Below, piece after piece: positions 1 through 8,722 of a stretch of 64,000 bases of DNA (position 1 is the first letter of the stretch; every line of letters starts with the position of its first letter). The stretch lies in NCBI RefSeq assembly GCF_900545795.1, contig NZ_URAR01000001.1, positions 1 through 64,000 on the forward strand, written 5' to 3'. Below the pieces are notes generated by a model. It ran no database searches. It saw only the letters and a program-made list of their open reading frames with translations, and was not told the origin of the DNA. Source of the stretch: an uncultured Veillonella sp. GTDB lineage: Bacteria; Bacillota; Negativicutes; Veillonellales; Veillonellaceae. The position numbers and the translations under genes were made by a program.

Positions 1-125
1 ATTACCTTACATTGTTCAGTTTTCAAAGATCTGAAATTGCATTTCACTCATGCGAGTTTTGGCAATTTACTCACCGCCACATCTGACGGTTTTTAAATTA
101 TAACACTGTTTTCTAACTTAGTCAA
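1..125 (-). promoter_or_regulatory. rRNA-operon-like promoter and leader, reading leftward out of the window
   Basis: On the minus strand a -35 TTGACT (120-125) and a -10 TATAAT (97-102) are separated by exactly 17 bases, with A-rich tracts just upstream of the -35 that resemble an UP element. The transcript would start near 90 and run leftward. Near its end the leader contains TTTGAAAACTGAACAA, the boxA-like string commonly found in Firmicute rRNA leaders and 16S-23S spacers. I infer that a 16S gene lies just beyond the left edge; no rRNA gene is visible inside the window. Confidence 0.7.
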
Positions 126-150
126 CAACTTTTTTACTTTTTTATTACAT

Positions 151-180
151 TAAGTTTACTAAAGTTAAGTTTACTAAAGT
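151..180. repeat. Perfect tandem 15-mer upstream of the rRNA-type promoter
   Basis: The 15-base word TAAGTTTACTAAAGT occurs twice back to back (151-165 and 166-180), ending about 26 bases upstream of the -35 box at 120-125. The spacer that follows (181-331) also has a small hairpin (CCCGAAG/CTTCGGG, 219-237) and a TATAAT on the plus strand at 199-204 without a good -35. I see no gene in 126-331. Confidence 0.6.
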
Positions 181-331
181 TGAATTGTAGAACCTCGTTA
201 TAATCTATATAAACGCCGCCCGAAGTAACCCTTCGGGAGACGACTTATACATCTTATCTCATATCAAAAAGTAAGTCAAGCATTTTTATAAAATATTTTC
301 TCTATTTCATATCCCCTCCTATAAACAAAAC

Positions 332-361
332 GCCCCTACATTATCAAACTAATGTAGGGGC
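332..361 (-). terminator. Intrinsic terminator of the HlyD-like gene
   Basis: A perfect 12-bp stem (332-343 with 350-361, loop TCAAAC) is followed on the minus strand by GTTTTGTTT. It lies about 270 bases beyond the stop of the adaptor gene. The spacer 362-633 between them is T-rich with loosely repeated words such as TACTTATT and TTTATTCTAG (about 470-610), and no gene is seen there. Confidence 0.8.
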
Positions 362-633
362 ATTCAATTCTAAGCAAGCAAAGCATTATCATTCTTATAG
401 TAGATTCATTTCATAGCATCTACCTTTCATTTTTCAGGGTCTAACTTTAGTCTCAATTCTATTTGTACTTATTTTGTCACTTATTCTTTTCAGTGCTCAT
501 CTGGCTAGCCTTTTTTTCTAAGTACTTATTCCTAATGCTTTATTCTAGCGCTTATTTACAATATTTTATTCTAGAAACTATTTTTGTACTTACTCGTTTA
601 TAACTTTCTTATTACTAAAATACCATTCAATAC

Positions 634-1803
634 TTATTCGACAGTAACTTTTTCACCTAACTCATAATTCCCTTTAGATGTAATTACCTTTTCTCCTTTA
701 TTGAGTCCTGATGTAATAGCTGTATATCCATCCACGGTTTCACTTACCTCCACTACGCGCACATCCACCGTATTATCAGCAGTTATAACATACACAAACT
801 TACCATCTTTGTTTTCTCGAATCGCTTCTTGTGGTACAGCCATAACAGGCGCCGTCACATCGGATTCAATAACCAATGTATAAAATTCGCCCGGAGTAAT
901 AGTGTTATCTGTATTGTTAAAGGTCGCTTTTACTAATACACTTGGCGTTCCTGCCGGAGAGTTTGTATCCACATAAGTCAATTCACCTGGCACTTCCTTA
1001 TTGTCCACCTTTAAATATACTTTAAGCTTTCCTTTATTAGCAGGATCCGCCAATTTTAAGGCAAAGCCCTGAGGAATACTAAGAGACGCAACTACTGGTG
1101 TATTTTGTTGAATCAACATAAAAGGACGTCCTGCAATAGCCACCTTACGATCTTCATTATAAATGGCTGCTACGCGCCCATCCATAGGCGATACAATTTG
1201 CGCTTGTGCCATTTGGGCTTGCACCTGTGCTATAGCGGCTTGTATGCTAGCGGTCTCAACACCGCCTCCAGTAGCTACATAACCACCACCACTGGTTACA
1301 ACTGTTGCTTGTGAGCGCTGTACAATGGTCTGATATTCTTTCTCCGTAATTATACCTGCTGACATCATTTCATGAGCCCGCGACACATCTGCTGCTGATA
1401 CAGCACCAGGTATTACCGTAGTCTCTTGTGGTACTGCTTGGAGTGATTGCCCTTGCTGTCTTTCGCCAAGTTCTTGAATCAATTGATTTAACTGCGTTTG
1501 CAAAGTAGCCGTATCAAGCATTGCTACAACTTGCCCTTGTTTAACTTCATCGCCCACCTTAACAGTCATAGTGGCAACTTGCCCTGATACAGTTGGTTCA
1601 ATTGTCGCTTTATTTAGAGCTGCTACGCTAGCATCATTGTTAATCTTTACGGGCATATCTCGTTGTTCCACCACAGCGCTAGTCACTTTAGTTGGCCCAA
1701 AGCAACCACTCATAAGAACTGCCATGACCAAGGCTAGAGCAACTGTCGAAGTATTTCGTACAAAATAATATAATCTATTACTTTTCAGTACATTTTTTAG
1801 CAC
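634..1803 (-). CDS. HlyD/RND-type periplasmic adaptor lipoprotein
   Basis: A membrane fusion (adaptor) protein that would join an inner-membrane exporter to an outer-membrane channel. The GTG start at 1803 has AGGAGG seven bases upstream. Residues 1-34 are a lipoprotein signal with lipobox LMSGC (Cys34). A biotinyl-lipoyl-like half motif (ATIEPTVSGQVATMTVKVGD) follows, then a short helical stretch with an unusual Gly/Val-rich interruption (SGGGYVATGGGV), the second half-motif (ARIVSP-like, SPMDGRVAAIYNED) and C-terminal beta domains ending in the typical G.KVI..G..... pattern. No pump or TolC-like gene is adjacent, so it is an orphan here and its substrate cannot be guessed. It ends 272 bases before a terminator. 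Confidence 0.85.
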   Translation of the reverse strand: MLKNVLKSNRLYYFVRNTSTVALALVMAVLMSGCFGPTKVTSAVVEQRDMPVKINNDASVAALNKATIEPTVSGQVATMTVKVGDEVKQGQVVAMLDTATLQTQLNQLIQELGERQQGQSLQAVPQETTVIPGAVSAADVSRAHEMMSAGIITEKEYQTIVQRSQATVVTSGGGYVATGGGVETASIQAAIAQVQAQMAQAQIVSPMDGRVAAIYNEDRKVAIAGRPFMLIQQNTPVVASLSIPQGFALKLADPANKGKLKVYLKVDNKEVPGELTYVDTNSPAGTPSVLVKATFNNTDNTITPGEFYTLVIESDVTAPVMAVPQEAIRENKDGKFVYVITADNTVDVRVVEVSETVDGYTAITSGLNKGEKVITSKGNYELGEKVTVE

Positions 1804-2015
1804 CTTATATCCTCCTATCTATAATCTTTTATGTGATTTTTATATAATCATTTCACAATACAAATTTCAAACTATTCACCATATATTAGCCTATTACTAT
1901 TCACTTTATATTAGAAAATCTATATATATTAGGTTATTTATTATTTAGTTCACATTTTTGTTTTGAATCTTAAATCTTGAATCTTGATTTTTTATTTGCC
2001 GATTTTTCTAGATTT

Positions 2016-2078
2016 ATATCATTGCAGTCCATAATGTTTACATCATTACAGTCCATACTATTTATATCACTGTATTCC
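2016..2078. repeat. Degenerate 24-bp tandem repeat between two lipoprotein genes
   Basis: Units ATATCATTGCAGTCCATAAT.. (2016-2039), ACATCATTACAGTCCATACT.. (2040-2063) and a partial third (2064-2078) lie immediately after the stop of the TPR lipoprotein gene (minus strand). A second loose 23-25 bp duplication (ATTCAC.ATATTAG words) is visible at about 1875-1925. No gene is seen in 1804-2096. Confidence 0.65.
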
Positions 2079-2096
2079 TTAACTTTTTTACTGCAT

Positions 2097-2702
2097 TTAT
2101 TTTACAATAGCTTCAAATTGAGGATTTCCATGGAATCTTACAAAATGATCCTGCGTGCGCGCTACTGCTTTCACCTGCTCATCAAGGGCAATGGCTTCAC
2201 GCAATTTATCTAAAGCTAATCGATCATCTCCTTGGTCTGCATATATAGTAGCAATCCCATAAACCGACCATACATTGCGCGGATCTTTTTGAAGTACCTT
2301 CTCAAACCAACTCTTTGAAGTGTATAAATCACCTTGCAATTTATACAGCATAGCTAAATTATAATAGACGCTTACATTATCCGGGTTAAGCTCATGCGCT
2401 TTTTGTTCATTCTTAAGCCCATTCTCTACATCGCCATTTAAGCCCTGTGCCATTCCTTTTATAGAGTAGGCTTCATCACTCTTAGGATGTTCTTTTAATA
2501 TTTCATCAGCTTTAGCAATGGCTTCACTATATTTATTATCCTGTAGTAATTCTCTCGCCAGCTGCACCTCATTAGCCGGCACTTCATGGGACACTACTAC
2601 GGAATTAGGTTTAACTGCTTCACTTTCACTCGGTTTATCTGTTCCACAACCGGTGACCAATATAGCCACTACTAATAAAACGATTGCATATTTACTATTA
2701 AT
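2097..2702 (-). CDS. TPR-repeat lipoprotein (start codon uncertain)
   Basis: Small exported protein with about three tetratricopeptide repeats (residues roughly 45-165, e.g. AYSIKGMAQGLNGDVENGL and VYYNLAMLYKLQGDLYTSK), expected to bind a partner at the periplasmic face of a membrane. The reading frame carries a good lipoprotein signal (hydrophobic AIVLLVVAILVTGCG), but no ATG/GTG/TTG start gives the whole signal: the in-frame GTG at 2669 is inside it. Options are an ATT start at 2702 (about 10 bases after AAAGGTG), or the GTG at 2715, which would read M-L-K-K-I-N-S-K if the A5 run at 2701-2705 had one base fewer. The coordinates given use the ATT. No specific partner is suggested by the neighbours. 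Confidence 0.7.
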   Translation of the reverse strand: MNSKYAIVLLVVAILVTGCGTDKPSESEAVKPNSVVVSHEVPANEVQLARELLQDNKYSEAIAKADEILKEHPKSDEAYSIKGMAQGLNGDVENGLKNEQKAHELNPDNVSVYYNLAMLYKLQGDLYTSKSWFEKVLQKDPRNVWSVYGIATIYADQGDDRLALDKLREAIALDEQVKAVARTQDHFVRFHGNPQFEAIVK

Positions 2703-2710
2703 TTTTCTTC

Positions 2711-2748
2711 AGCACCTTTCTACTATCGCATGGTGCTAATCTAGCACC
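2711..2748 (-). promoter_or_regulatory. Possible A-B-A' RNA switch over the TPR lipoprotein ribosome binding site
   Basis: On the minus strand GGTGCTA (2748-2742), GAT and TAGCACC (2738-2732) form a perfect 7-bp hairpin. A second GGTGCT at 2716-2711 includes the probable ribosome binding site AAAGGTG. The middle segment could therefore pair with either the upstream copy (site open) or the ribosome binding site (site closed). The arrangement is seen directly; a regulatory role is inference. Confidence 0.4.
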
Positions 2749-2847
2749 TATAAGAAAACAATGTATATCATTGCCTATATATTATTTAATTCCTCTAGTT
2801 TTACTATCTCATTTATTATATACCATCTTAGGCTTTTACAAAACTAA

Positions 2848-2906
2848 AAAGCAGTTATAAGTTTAATGAACTTCTTTAAAAAGGCTCATTATCTTATAAC
2901 TGCTTT
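2848..2906 (-). terminator. Terminator of the mocR-yhaO-yhaN operon
   Basis: A 14-bp perfect outer stem (AAAGCAGTTATAAG 2848-2861 with its complement 2893-2906) and an inner TAATGA/TCATTA helix start 16 bases after the yhaN stop on the minus strand. Confidence 0.75.
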
Positions 2907-2921
2907 CATTATATGCAGTAC

Positions 2922-5828
2922 TTATTTATTCATAACCGACTTAGTACTTAAGTCATACACGGCCATACTAGGCACATCCAATGCTGCTTGTGCCGTACTT
3001 TGTTGACAAGTAAAAATCAAAACTTGTCCATGCTTACCCACATGAGTAAGCACATCAAGAGCACCTTTTTGACGCGCCTCATCAAAGCGTAATAAAATAT
3101 CATCCAAAATGATTGGCAGAGAGTCAACCCTTTGACTAAACACATAGGCTAAACTAAGTCGTAATGCCAAGTAAACTTGATCGCCCAAGCCACTGCTCCA
3201 ACGATCAGAAGTCAATCCATTTCCTTGAGAGTCTACAGCCTGCAAATTAGCCACATCACCAGTTAAGGCTAAGCTATATTTACCGCCTGTCATTATATGC
3301 AAATATTCAGAGGCCTTTTCAATCGCTTCTGGCTGGCGATCTTTTTCATAATCAGCCTGCGCCAACTCCATAAAATGGCTAATGAGAACTTGCGTTGCCC
3401 ACGAAGTAAGCGAGTCCTGCAACTCCCCTTCTAATTGTTGCTCTTTTTGAAGGGCTGTAGCCAGCGCCTTATCATTGCTCAAAGTGCGCAAGGTCTCTTG
3501 TAGTTGTCCTCGCTTTTCATGTAAATTATCTAAGCGTTTTTTCAAGCTAGCCACTTCTGATTCGCTTCGCGCTGCTTCTGAATGCCATTTGCTTTTATTG
3601 CCAGATTTAAGCTTGCGCAACAAAGAGTCATGTTGGTCCTTCTTTGGCGCAAAGAGCGATAATTGATCAATGCTTTGCTCATACACAACCTTCCATTGTG
3701 TATATTGATCTTGCAATAAAAGTCGTTGACGATATTCAGCCGCCGACGGCACACCAGTTTTCTGTAATATTTCTTCTTGTTCTAAAAGCAAGGACTTCTC
3801 TTTGCGACTCCACTGTTCATATTCCTCATGATAGCTGCGTCGTTGCGATTCCTTTTGCTCCCAGCGAACTTGATTTTGACGGTGCGTCTTCAATAGATTA
3901 TATACGCGGCGAACTTCTACCGGTGTCGCCGGTATGGTCAACTCTAACTTAGACCATAAAGCCTGACATTTATTTTTCAACTCCGTCAATTGCACCTCAT
4001 GATCTTGAAGGATTTTTTCATACTCTCTATATTTATTTAAATCCTCCATATATGTGTCATATTCTTGCTTCATGGCAAAGAAATGATTGTCCGTTAATAC
4101 GCGGCTAGCCCCTGGTGGCAACCAACGTTGCCAGGCTTCCATTGCCTTGTTACCTTCAGCTTCTAATGTTTTACCTTCTTCTAGCCACGCATTCAATAAT
4201 TGCTCATAACTATGAACCTTCGCAAGTAAAATATTTTGATTTCCAAAGGCTTCACGTGCACGCTTAACTTGATTTGTTAAAGCATCCAAGTCCTCCCGCG
4301 ATTGAGGTGCTGCCCAGCCATGTTCATTGACAATTGTCTGCAATACAGTCTGCACACTTCGCTGACGATGCTCTAAACTTTTCAACTCCGAATTCAACTG
4401 CTGACGCTGTTTCCACATATAAACAAACGCCCCTAGGCCTACCACCACTAATAGCCCTGCTAGCCAAAGTAAAGACTCATTCACCAAGCCCAGAACGATA
4501 CCTACACCCAAAAGAACAACTGGTAATGCTTGCAGCATTTTATTGTTATACGGTGATAATGTTAGAGCTAATATAGCCTTATCAATACATTCTTTTTCTT
4601 CATAGGTCTTGGCCAAGGTTTCAATACTCACTTCTTCTTTAATTAATTTAGATTCCTCTTGTTTGACCGTCGTATTGGCAATATCTTCTGGTTCTTGAGG
4701 TTTTCGTTTCTGCCAATGCAAGTAATTATCCTGCGCGCTACGCAAATCACGCGCCAAGCGCTCGCCTTCAGCCCAATTCACCTGTGTAGGCAACTCAACA
4801 TTAGCATCCCAAGCCGTATGCATAGTGCGTGAAATATCCAATTGCTCTTTAAATCGCTTCACATATGCGCGACCTTCTTCACACTCTTTTTGCAATTGAG
4901 TCCATTTAGATACATCTTGATATAAATCTTCAATATCTTGACCATATACGCCAATCAAGGAGTCAGGAGCGAAATTATCTGGCACCAAACCAGCCTCTTT
5001 GCCACTCCACATCTTCATATTATTACGGCATTCTCGGAGCCTATCCTCAAGGTCCATGAATTCTTTTTTCTCTAACAATTCTGTGACCGCAAAGGTGTTC
5101 ATCTTTTCTTTGGCATGCTCAGCACGCTTATACACATCCCAAGCGCGCAGCACTAAATCAATGTCACGGCCATAATCCTGCCACTCTTTAAGGCGCTCTT
5201 CTAATTCACTTTCTGTGGTCTCTAGATTGATCAACTCCTGCTGATAATTAGCATAGGAATCCTCAACTTTTGATAAATCTTGTATATTTTGTCGAGTTTG
5301 CTTTAATTGATCTACCAACACATTGATTTTGCGTTTCCCTGCCGCTGATGCTACCAGTAAATCAGCGGAGTTTTTTTCAATATCTTTTACAGCTGTACTT
5401 AAGCGCTCGCCACCTTCACCACCGAAAAAGCGCGCTCTCACTTCTACTTCAGTAAGTACATCAGCACCTTGTAACTCATCGACTGTAATAGCAAAGATAC
5501 GATCATATGTTTTTTTCTCTAAACCATGCCACCACAATTCAGCTGGCTCCACCTGTATAGGCTCGCCACCAATAGGATAAAAGTCTAGTTTTTTCTCATG
5601 ACGCCCAATATGATATTCTGTACCACCATGCTCCACAAGCAAATGACCAGTCCCATAGCCATAGGTTTTGCTTTTTTTACCAAAGAGTAAAAATCGCAAA
5701 GCTTCTAGCAATGAGGTCTTGCCACTTTCATTGGGACCAAATACCATCTGCACAGAGTCCTCACTAGGTTTAAAAGACCAGTCATGGTAAGGGCCAAAGT
5801 CCTTGATATATATTTCCTTAATCCTCAT
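2922..5828 (-). CDS. yhaN: YhaN-like SMC/Rad50-type ATPase (partner of YhaO)
   Basis: AAA-type ATPase of the RecF/SbcC class, presumed to drive a DNA end-processing complex with the metallophosphoesterase encoded just upstream. Walker A is GPNESGKT (residues 31-38) next to the opening strand MRIKEIYIKDFGPY. Long coiled-coil arms follow, interrupted at about 430-470 by two hydrophobic segments (LPVVLLGVGIVLGL, LLWLAGLLVVVGLGAFVYM), a membrane hairpin typical of YhaN rather than SbcC. The C-terminal head has the signature region SSGLGDQVYLALRLSLA and Walker B LPIILDDILLRFD. At 968 residues the length suits the family. Its start overlaps the end of yhaO by 11 bases, implying translational coupling. 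Symbol by analogy with Bacillus subtilis. Confidence 0.88.
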   Translation of the reverse strand: MRIKEIYIKDFGPYHDWSFKPSEDSVQMVFGPNESGKTSLLEALRFLLFGKKSKTYGYGTGHLLVEHGGTEYHIGRHEKKLDFYPIGGEPIQVEPAELWWHGLEKKTYDRIFAITVDELQGADVLTEVEVRARFFGGEGGERLSTAVKDIEKNSADLLVASAAGKRKINVLVDQLKQTRQNIQDLSKVEDSYANYQQELINLETTESELEERLKEWQDYGRDIDLVLRAWDVYKRAEHAKEKMNTFAVTELLEKKEFMDLEDRLRECRNNMKMWSGKEAGLVPDNFAPDSLIGVYGQDIEDLYQDVSKWTQLQKECEEGRAYVKRFKEQLDISRTMHTAWDANVELPTQVNWAEGERLARDLRSAQDNYLHWQKRKPQEPEDIANTTVKQEESKLIKEEVSIETLAKTYEEKECIDKAILALTLSPYNNKMLQALPVVLLGVGIVLGLVNESLLWLAGLLVVVGLGAFVYMWKQRQQLNSELKSLEHRQRSVQTVLQTIVNEHGWAAPQSREDLDALTNQVKRAREAFGNQNILLAKVHSYEQLLNAWLEEGKTLEAEGNKAMEAWQRWLPPGASRVLTDNHFFAMKQEYDTYMEDLNKYREYEKILQDHEVQLTELKNKCQALWSKLELTIPATPVEVRRVYNLLKTHRQNQVRWEQKESQRRSYHEEYEQWSRKEKSLLLEQEEILQKTGVPSAAEYRQRLLLQDQYTQWKVVYEQSIDQLSLFAPKKDQHDSLLRKLKSGNKSKWHSEAARSESEVASLKKRLDNLHEKRGQLQETLRTLSNDKALATALQKEQQLEGELQDSLTSWATQVLISHFMELAQADYEKDRQPEAIEKASEYLHIMTGGKYSLALTGDVANLQAVDSQGNGLTSDRWSSGLGDQVYLALRLSLAYVFSQRVDSLPIILDDILLRFDEARQKGALDVLTHVGKHGQVLIFTCQQSTAQAALDVPSMAVYDLSTKSVMNK

Positions 5829-7089
5829 CCGTATCTCCTATTAAATAGCGCGCGCCTTCTATTTCAGCTCGCCGCAGCGCTTCCCACAACAATTCATCAG
5901 TTAGTACTGCTTCATATAAGCCTAACCGTTTTATCTCTGGTCGCTTGTTTATAATCTGACGAAGTATTCCCAAGCTTTCCTCCTTAGGCAAACTTCCCAC
6001 TCGATCATAACTCTTCAAATAGTCACTTACCATATCACCTGTTAAGCGACGGCCTGTCCAATCCTCTTTCGGCTTTACTTCACTAGCAATCCTAAAAGGC
6101 AGAACAAAAGCAAATTTATTCTTTTCCTCTTCCTGACTCATTGTCAGCCAAGTTTGAAGAACTTCTTCTTTATTGCACAAATCATATAAAGGACCTCGCC
6201 CCAAAAGTCGAAAGCTAACTAACACGGGCACTTTCAACTTTCTTAGCATCTCTTTTTTATGGCGAATCATCTCTAATATTTCGCTTTGACTCGTCAGTTT
6301 AGTCACATCAATATCTTCTTCTTCAAATCGAATGGCCCCTGTTTCATGAAATTGCAGCTGCACATGGCCACTGCCACCTACATTTACAATATAACAACCT
6401 TTCGGACCTTGCTCCTTACGATGCAAGCCTTGCGTATTACCAGCATATACAACATAAGGACTCTCATGTAATATTTGGCGCTTATGAATATGGCCTACTG
6501 CCCAATAATCCATGCCCGCATCAAGTAGGTCATTTAGCTTGCACGGCCCCACTAGCTCGTGGTCTTCGCTGCCGCCAATAGTGCCGTGAAATAAACCTAT
6601 AGAGAAAGGATCCTCTCCACTAGGCACTAATCCTTTAGCTATATTGGAATCTCGATTCTGTCTACTACAACTCATACCATATATATAAGCTACTGTTTTC
6701 CCATGCACTACTAAAGGTTTGCGCTCCGGTTCCACAGCAGAAAATACATGCACATTAGGCGGCAATTCAATATGAGCCGCCCAACTTTCACTAGGGTCAT
6801 GATTGCCTTGCACCATAAAAACAGGGATATGTCCCTTATGCAAACGCTCACATTCATGAGCAAAACGAACTTGCGCTTCTAGATTATGTGTATCACTATC
6901 ATAGACATCACCAGTGATAATCACAGCTTGCACTTGTTCACGTAAAGCTAAATCTACAATTCCTTCAAAAGATTTATAGGTGGCACGGTTAGCAAATTCG
7001 TCCACTTGTTTACCTAGGGACTTTAAATATTTAAAGGGCGTCCCTAAATGAAGATCCCCACAATGTAGAAATCGAAATGGTTGAATCAT
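5818..7089 (-). CDS. yhaO: YhaO-like DNA repair metallophosphoesterase
   Basis: Mre11/SbcD-type calcineurin-like nuclease subunit. All phosphoesterase motifs are present: GDLH (residues 11-14), GDVYD (60-64), GNHD (95-98), a histidine in FHGTIGG and GHIH further on. The usual SbcD-type capping domain follows. I chose ATG 7089 (protein begins MIQPFRFLHCGD) because AGGAA lies eight bases upstream; the in-frame GTG at 7107 would overlap the preceding gene. It starts two bases after the mocR stop and overlaps yhaN, so the three genes form an operon. Confidence 0.88.
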   Translation of the reverse strand: MIQPFRFLHCGDLHLGTPFKYLKSLGKQVDEFANRATYKSFEGIVDLALREQVQAVIITGDVYDSDTHNLEAQVRFAHECERLHKGHIPVFMVQGNHDPSESWAAHIELPPNVHVFSAVEPERKPLVVHGKTVAYIYGMSCSRQNRDSNIAKGLVPSGEDPFSIGLFHGTIGGSEDHELVGPCKLNDLLDAGMDYWAVGHIHKRQILHESPYVVYAGNTQGLHRKEQGPKGCYIVNVGGSGHVQLQFHETGAIRFEEEDIDVTKLTSQSEILEMIRHKKEMLRKLKVPVLVSFRLLGRGPLYDLCNKEEVLQTWLTMSQEEEKNKFAFVLPFRIASEVKPKEDWTGRRLTGDMVSDYLKSYDRVGSLPKEESLGILRQIINKRPEIKRLGLYEAVLTDELLWEALRRAEIEGARYLIGDTDED

Positions 7090-7091
7090 CT

Positions 7092-8486
7092 TTAAATTCC
7101 TTTCCACGCCTTAGCTAATTGTTCAATCGCTGAAGCTAGTTTATTCGTTGGAATCGCACTAAATGAAAGTACACATTGTACTCCATTATCTATAACTTCT
7201 CCGCAACGCACATCGCAACCGCCATGATGTGCCAAAGTTACTAAATTCTGAGCCGATTCTTTTGTATGCACAACTAAACTTATATATACACCGCCTTCTG
7301 GCGCTTTCACTGTGATAGTATCGCCAAAGGCGCGATGCAAAAATTTCACCATCAACTTACTCTTGTCCGCATAATGCTTGCGAAGTCTCCGAATTTGTTT
7401 AGACCATTCGCCAGCTTCAATAAAACGGGCCCATACCAATTGTTCCATTACACTCGCGCTTTGCTTATATGTATTTCGATGCTGCATAAACTCCAACCAC
7501 AAAGGAGGAGGCAACACCATATAGCTAAGACGAATTGAAGGAGGCAATACTTTAGATGGCGTCCCTACATAAATAACCCTATCCACTCCACTCATGCCTT
7601 GCAAAGAAGATATAGGTCTACCATAATAGCGCAGTTCACTATCGTAATCATCTTCAATAATATATCGCTTACCTTGCTGAGCCCATTGAAGTAATTCTTT
7701 TCTCCTAGCCACAGTCATAACACTGCCACTGCGATCACCATGAGAGGGCGTGCAATATACAATTTCTACACTAGCTTGTTCTAATATATCAAATAAAGTT
7801 TCACTCCGTTGTTCAATTTCAACTACAGTAAATCCATAATCTTCAAAAATTATTTTAATACCACCAAGAGCTTCTTTTTCAATGCCAATAGTAGTAAAAC
7901 CGGCCCGTTTTAATAAAGACGCAATCGCTATAGCCATTGGTTGTGTACCACTGCTGACAATGATTTGCTCCACTTCGGCGGTCACACCTCGCGCGGCACT
8001 TAAATACCCTTGTAACTGCATACGCAGTTCTGTTTCTCCTTGTGGATTGCCGTAAGCCATCAAACGCTCTGGGTCGCGTAATACATATCCTATATATCGC
8101 TTCCAGCGACTATAATCAAAGCCTTCTGGGTCCATAGCGCCAGTTGCAAAATTATAAGGAGCACTCAATGTATTTAATCCCTGTACAAGGTTCAGCATCG
8201 TATCAAAATGACTCATTCCATCACGATGACTATCTGTCTCCAAATTCAAAGGTAATTCGAGCACTTCATAGGGCGCCCGATCATGAGACTTTAAATACCC
8301 TTCCGCAGCTAGTTGCACATAGGCTTGCTCTACAGTAATCTTACTGACCCCAATTTCTCCTGCTAGAGCGCGAACTGAAGGTAGTCTTATCCCGGCAGCT
8401 AATGTGCCATTTTCTATGTTAGATTTTATATAACTATATATTTGTTCATACAGAGGTACGCCACTCTGTCTATCCAACACGAGCAT
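7092..8486 (-). CDS. MocR-family regulator: GntR winged helix fused to aminotransferase fold
   Basis: 464 residues, the normal MocR length. Residues 1-75 form a GntR-type winged helix (VPLYEQIYSYIKSNIENG, LPSVRALAGEIGVSKITVEQAY). The rest is a class I aminotransferase-like PLP domain with the cofactor lysine in GTPSKVLPPSIRLSY (about residue 311) and the cofactor-contact motif EDDYDSELRY. Relatives include PdxR, GabR and TauR; the effector here is unknown. SD GAAGGAAGGAG precedes ATG 8486. A weak promoter (TTTATA-17-TACAAT) is visible at about 8525-8552. Leading an operon of DNA-processing genes is unusual for this family. It is divergent from bioB but separated from it by about 400 bases. 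Confidence 0.88.
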   Translation of the reverse strand: MLVLDRQSGVPLYEQIYSYIKSNIENGTLAAGIRLPSVRALAGEIGVSKITVEQAYVQLAAEGYLKSHDRAPYEVLELPLNLETDSHRDGMSHFDTMLNLVQGLNTLSAPYNFATGAMDPEGFDYSRWKRYIGYVLRDPERLMAYGNPQGETELRMQLQGYLSAARGVTAEVEQIIVSSGTQPMAIAIASLLKRAGFTTIGIEKEALGGIKIIFEDYGFTVVEIEQRSETLFDILEQASVEIVYCTPSHGDRSGSVMTVARRKELLQWAQQGKRYIIEDDYDSELRYYGRPISSLQGMSGVDRVIYVGTPSKVLPPSIRLSYMVLPPPLWLEFMQHRNTYKQSASVMEQLVWARFIEAGEWSKQIRRLRKHYADKSKLMVKFLHRAFGDTITVKAPEGGVYISLVVHTKESAQNLVTLAHHGGCDVRCGEVIDNGVQCVLSFSAIPTNKLASAIEQLAKAWKGI

Positions 8487-8668
8487 AAAAGACTCCTTCC
8501 TTCAGAATAAAAAACACTATATTTATTGTATCACAGGGCGCGTTCTTTATAAATTATTTATGCAGCTCTTTTTCCTATTTATTTAAAATCTATTTTATGC
8601 GCTTATGCCTTTGCCATATATATTTTATGTAACAATATAACTACCCTCTTTAAAATATCTCCTCTCAA

Positions 8669-8722
8669 TTGTTAACCTTGTATAATTTTATGGTTGACTA
8701 TCATTTTTATTACTCGTATAAT
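8669..8722 (+). promoter_or_regulatory. BirA-type operator overlapping the bioB promoter
   Basis: Inverted arms TTGTTAACC (8669-8677) and GGTTGACTA (8692-8700) are separated by 14 bases, matching the known BirA operator form (TTGTWAACC-N14-16-GGTTWACAA). The right arm overlaps the -35 box TTGACT (8694-8699) of an excellent promoter whose -10 TATAAT is at 8717-8722, a 17-base spacer. Biotinyl-AMP-bound BirA would block RNA polymerase. The 5' leader to bioB is about 150 bases (8730-8881), in which I see no strong structure. Confidence 0.85.

Noticed and set aside
219..237. GC-rich hairpin as a terminator or tRNA fragment
   Set aside because: Seven-base stem with no T-run, and no tRNA arms around it.
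2922..7089. Naming the nuclease pair sbcC/sbcD
   Set aside because: The ATPase has a membrane hairpin in its coiled coil and the fused overlap order typical of YhaN/YhaO; the zinc-hook CxxC of SbcC/Rad50 is not seen.
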